From a bacterium (lineage in GTDB: Bacteria; Verrucomicrobiota; Kiritimatiellia; RFP12; UBA1067): a stretch of DNA of 42,731 bases. The notes beneath the pieces are model-generated. The model did not search any database. It was given only the letters and a program-made list of their open reading frames with translations, and was not told the origin of the DNA. This document shows, in pieces, positions 40,524 to 42,731 of this stretch. The stretch is taken from contig JANYBJ010000320.1 in NCBI GenBank assembly GCA_025360845.1, positions 1 to 42,731 on the forward strand. Reading direction: 5' to 3'. Both the position numbers and the translations under genes were made by a program. Numbering within the stretch: position 1 is the stretch's first letter; each line of letters starts with the position of its first letter.

Positions 40524-41378
40524 TTACGGTGCGGAAGGCACGAGCTTGGCGACTTTGGCTTGGGCCTCCAGGAGTTCCTTCTCCAGCGCCTGGAGTTGGG
40601 GATCGGCGGCGAGTTTGGCCGGGTCGGCCGGATGAGACGTTTTCCACGCCTTATAGTCGGCGGCTTCGGCGTCCGCCCTCGCCTTGATGCGCACCTGGTC
40701 GTATTTGAGCGCACGCAGGGCTTCGTCGGCCTTGGCCTTGCTCGGGCCGGCGAGCGTGTTCATCTGTTTTTCCATTGCGGCGGCTTTGGTGACACTGTCT
40801 TGGTAGGCTTGCTGCGCCTGTCGCGCGGCCTCGAAATGCGGATTCGAGGCGAGCGCCTCGTCGGCGAGCGCTTCTTTACGGTCGGCGATTTTCCCTTTGA
40901 GAGCGAAATAGGCGCCAAGATTATGGAGGGTCTCGGGGTCGAGCGCATCGGGGTCGCCCTCATAGGCGGCAACGTCGGTGCAGTCCAGCAGCAACGGGCC
41001 TTCCCATGCGTCTCCGCGTTTCACGGTGCAGACCAGCATGGCGTTTTTCGAGGTGGCTTTCACGGCGGTGTATTTGAAGAGCGTGCCGCCGGGCAAGGCA
41101 CCCGCGTGCTTGCCTTGCGGCGAGTAACAGGGGCTGGTCGCCTGGGTGAAGCCCCACCCCTTTTTGGGTCCGAGAAAGGTGACCTTCGTGACCGTGTCTT
41201 TAGCTGCCTCGCGCGGAGCTGGGGAAACGTTCAAACCGGAGTTCCCGCTGCGCGTGGAGGCGGCGCCGTCGCCGGGGCTTTTGGACAGCGGCTCCAGATT
41301 GCGCGAAGATTTTTTTACCTCCGCAAAGGAGGTGCAGACGAACAGAAACAGAGCGGGTGTCAATAAAACGCGATTCAT
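40524..41378 (-). CDS. Secreted hypothetical protein with SH3-like and coiled-coil parts
   Basis: 284 aa from the ATG at 41378 (MNRVLLTPALFLFVCTSFAEV), a signal peptide, with a GGAGAA site. Residues about 70-140 (FTQATSPCYSPQGKHAGALPGGTLFKYTAVKATSKNAMLVCTV) have the look of a small SH3-like barrel. The C-terminal half is a charged helix (ARQAQQAYQDSVTKAAAMEKQMNTL..., LQALEKELLEAQAKVAKLV), a probable coiled coil. I do not recognise a named family; such proteins are common in this lineage. Likely periplasmic. Confidence 0.75.
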   Translation of the reverse strand: MNRVLLTPALFLFVCTSFAEVKKSSRNLEPLSKSPGDGAASTRSGNSGLNVSPAPREAAKDTVTKVTFLGPKKGWGFTQATSPCYSPQGKHAGALPGGTLFKYTAVKATSKNAMLVCTVKRGDAWEGPLLLDCTDVAAYEGDPDALDPETLHNLGAYFALKGKIADRKEALADEALASNPHFEAARQAQQAYQDSVTKAAAMEKQMNTLAGPSKAKADEALRALKYDQVRIKARADAEAADYKAWKTSHPADPAKLAADPQLQALEKELLEAQAKVAKLVPSAP

Positions 41379-41421
41379 GTGTTCTCCATGACAACAAGCC
41401 AATAAGCCGTCAAAAATAAAC

Positions 41422-41456
41422 GCTCACCGCCCACCGTTCAACTCCCAACCTTCAAG
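41422..41456. repeat. GCTCAAC-type heptad array
   Basis: GCTCACC, GCCCACC, GTTCAAC, TCCCAAC, CTTCAAG in tandem, exact 7-bp period, about 37 nt beyond the 3' end of the membrane-protein gene at 41493. Same family as 16385 and 36399 but more degenerate. Confidence 0.75.
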
Positions 41457-41492
41457 CTGCCGGGAAGAGGGGAGTTGCGGGCAAAGTCCGCA

Positions 41493-42035
41493 TTAGCGCA
41501 GGACAACGGCGCCGAGGCCGATGAGGAGAAGTCCGAGCAGGACGTCGAGCGCTCCGGCGAGGCGGAAGAGCGGCGTTCTCCGGGTGAGCCAGACGATGAC
41601 TTGGCGCATTTTCCAAGGATAAAGGATCAGGATCATGCCTTTGAGAATGCAGAGGTAGGCGAGGGTGACGAGCACCAGCCGCCACGGCGAAGGGTGGACG
41701 CGGGCGGTGTGCAGCAGCTCATAGGGGAAAAGCACGAGGATGCCGCCGAACGCGCGGCAGGTCAGCAGGTTGTCGAGCCAGAACCACGTGAGGGGGATGC
41801 AGACCAAGACGGCGACGGGAAGGAACTTTTTGAACGGCACAAGGAAATCGAGCTGCATGGTCCAGAGCGCGTAGCCGGCCCAGGCCCAGGCGATCGAGCT
41901 GAGAACCCGGCCTGCGGTCACGCTGCGCGGCAAGGCGTTGTAGAAACGGGCGAGCGGCGCGGGGGCGGCAACGATCGCAGCGCCCATCAGGACGCAGATG
42001 AGCCCGAGCAGATAACACCAGCAGGAAAGAGGCAT
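41493..42035 (-). CDS. Hypothetical polytopic membrane protein
   Basis: A 180-aa protein with about five hydrophobic helices (CWCYLLGLICVLMGAAIVAAP, VLSSIAWAWAGYALW, FLPVAVLVCIPLTWFWL, LVLVTLAYLCILKGMILILY, LAGALDVLLGLLLIGLGAVVL). The ATG follows AAAGGAAA. It resembles small inner-membrane proteins of Verrucomicrobia-type genomes; no family name or function is certain. Confidence 0.75.
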   Translation of the reverse strand: MPLSCWCYLLGLICVLMGAAIVAAPAPLARFYNALPRSVTAGRVLSSIAWAWAGYALWTMQLDFLVPFKKFLPVAVLVCIPLTWFWLDNLLTCRAFGGILVLFPYELLHTARVHPSPWRLVLVTLAYLCILKGMILILYPWKMRQVIVWLTRRTPLFRLAGALDVLLGLLLIGLGAVVLR

Positions 42036-42108
42036 GATAGATTTCCTTTAAAAGTGAGGCAGTATTAAAACACATCGGGGCGGTCGGTTAAACCTAAAAG
42101 CGCAACTT

Positions 42109-42525
42109 GTGCTCGGGCCTCCGGCAGCGTTCCCGCCGGGTCCCGAAAACATCCAGTACTCCAGCCCGCGGTTCTGCGAGTGGCACCCGTCCCTCGCGCT
42201 GCCGGTCATGGCCGACGCCGCCGCGGGCGTCACCAACCGGTTCGCGTGGTCGGATACCGGCCTGCTCCTCTCTTCGTGGGACGCCGTGTCCGCCGTCTCC
42301 TTCGCCTACAACGCCAACGGCCAGCCCGCCGCGGTCACCAACGCCAACGGGCACGTCACGTCCTTCAGCTACGACGCAGGGGGCTATCCTTCCCTGACTA
42401 CGCCTGCCGCCCGCACGGTCTTCGACGCTTACGGGCACCTCACCGAGTCCGCCCTGCCCGCGCCCGGCGGCGGTTGGCGCTCCACCGTCTTCACGAACGA
42501 CACCTTCGGCCGCGTCGGCTCATAA
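42109..42525 (+). pseudogene. YD/RHS-repeat protein fragment
   Basis: The frame contains several YD-type repeats (FAWSDTGLLLSSWD, FAYNANGQPAAVTNANGHVTSFSYDAGGYPSLTTP, FDAYGHLTESALP) as found in large RHS/wall-associated proteins of over 1000 aa. Only 138 residues exist here. The GTG start has no ribosome-binding site and the frame stops at 42525 right before an IS66-like gene, so both ends are probably lost. Confidence 0.65.
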
Positions 42526-42563
42526 TCAGGTTGCCACGACAAGAATCGAGGGCAATTTGTCTA

Positions 42564-42731
42564 ATGTCAAATTACAACCCCAAATCCGCCCTCAACGAGG
42601 AAAACAGGGCGCTTTCCGCGCGCGTGGCGGAGATGGAGTCGCGGCTCAAGCAGCAGCACCGGATGAAGTTCAAGCGGAACAGCAAGCCCGCCGTCCCGCA
42701 GGCGGGGGGCGCGCCCGACGGCAAGCCCCGC
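42564..42731 (+). CDS. IS66-like transposase, N-terminal part, runs off the window
   Basis: From ATG 42564 the frame stays open to the right edge (56 codons): MSNYNPKSALNEENRALSAR, a coiled-coil-like stretch (VAEMESRLKQQHRMK), then a basic Pro/Gly segment. IS66-type transposases start with such a leucine-zipper-like helix followed by a low-complexity basic linker. GAGGG is upstream but rather far (about 13 nt). The family call depends on the missing sequence. Confidence 0.5.
   Translation, partial: MSNYNPKSALNEENRALSARVAEMESRLKQQHRMKFKRNSKPAVPQAGGAPDGKPR

Noticed and set aside
1-42731. tRNA, rRNA or riboswitch genes
   Set aside because: I scanned the intergenic regions by eye for T-loop motifs and conserved cores and saw none; a covariance-model search would be decisive.

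Overview
The window is a GC-rich chromosomal segment from a bacterium that looks like a member of the PVC superphylum, most likely Kiritimatiellota/Verrucomicrobiota. The signs are a Minf_1886-type protein, an autotransporter-associated beta-strand repeat protein, a GH78 rhamnosidase and other large secreted proteins, a DUF2339/DUF3999 pair, and YD-repeat debris. This is inferred from gene content only; no rRNA or tRNA gene was seen.

Layout. 1-1.1 kb: end of a four-helix-bundle gene, an 18-bp tandem repeat, then a Minf_1886/HIT operon on the minus strand. 1.3-6.0 kb: feoB-feoA (order reversed from usual, overlapping), a secreted PNPOx-like protein, zwf. 6.1-7.0 kb: a small ORF and an RHH/RelE toxin-antitoxin pair. 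7.1-15.1 kb (minus): GH78 rhamnosidase, aspS, and a long secreted beta-repeat protein with a doubled architecture. 15.3-17.5 kb: a REP-associated (Y1) transposase facing serC. 17.8-21.1 kb: rpmH-rnpA-yidD-yidC, then an unrecognised Cys-rich protein. 21.3-22.9 kb: an N-acyl-D-amino-acid deacylase-like amidohydrolase.

22.9-27.4 kb is a visibly less GC-rich accessory island. It holds a secreted Ig-like/transglutaminase-like protein with a broken N-terminus, a small secreted partner, and a compact Type II restriction-modification (RM) system. The system has a D12 adenine methylase on the minus strand, and a controller (C) protein and endonuclease on the plus strand. It is flanked by what look like the two ends of an older, larger restriction/methylase gene. 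The 57-bp divergent promoter carries two identical C-boxes (TATCC-N7-GGATA) and two back-to-back sigma70 promoters, both predicted to give leaderless mRNAs. The endonuclease is split at an A AAA AAG heptamer exactly where a -1 slip restores the frame.

27.4-42.7 kb: an orphan TRAP solute-binding lipoprotein, DUF167 and YggT genes, a YqjE/YqjD-like membrane pair, a frameshifted Asp-box (BNR) gene, a 1286-aa secreted protein that may be an unassigned carbohydrate-active enzyme, a DUF1097 protein, the DUF2339/DUF3999 pair, two lineage-type secreted/membrane proteins, and at the right edge a YD-repeat remnant beside the start of an IS66-like transposase.

Three kinds of dispersed intergenic sequence recur: 6-bp-period GATTAN arrays beside accessory modules, 7-bp-period GCTCAAC arrays at gene 3' ends, and GC-rich hairpins that could be substrates of the resident transposase. 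Several genes place the start codon 6-7 nt after a good -10 box with no Shine-Dalgarno sequence, which suggests frequent leaderless translation.
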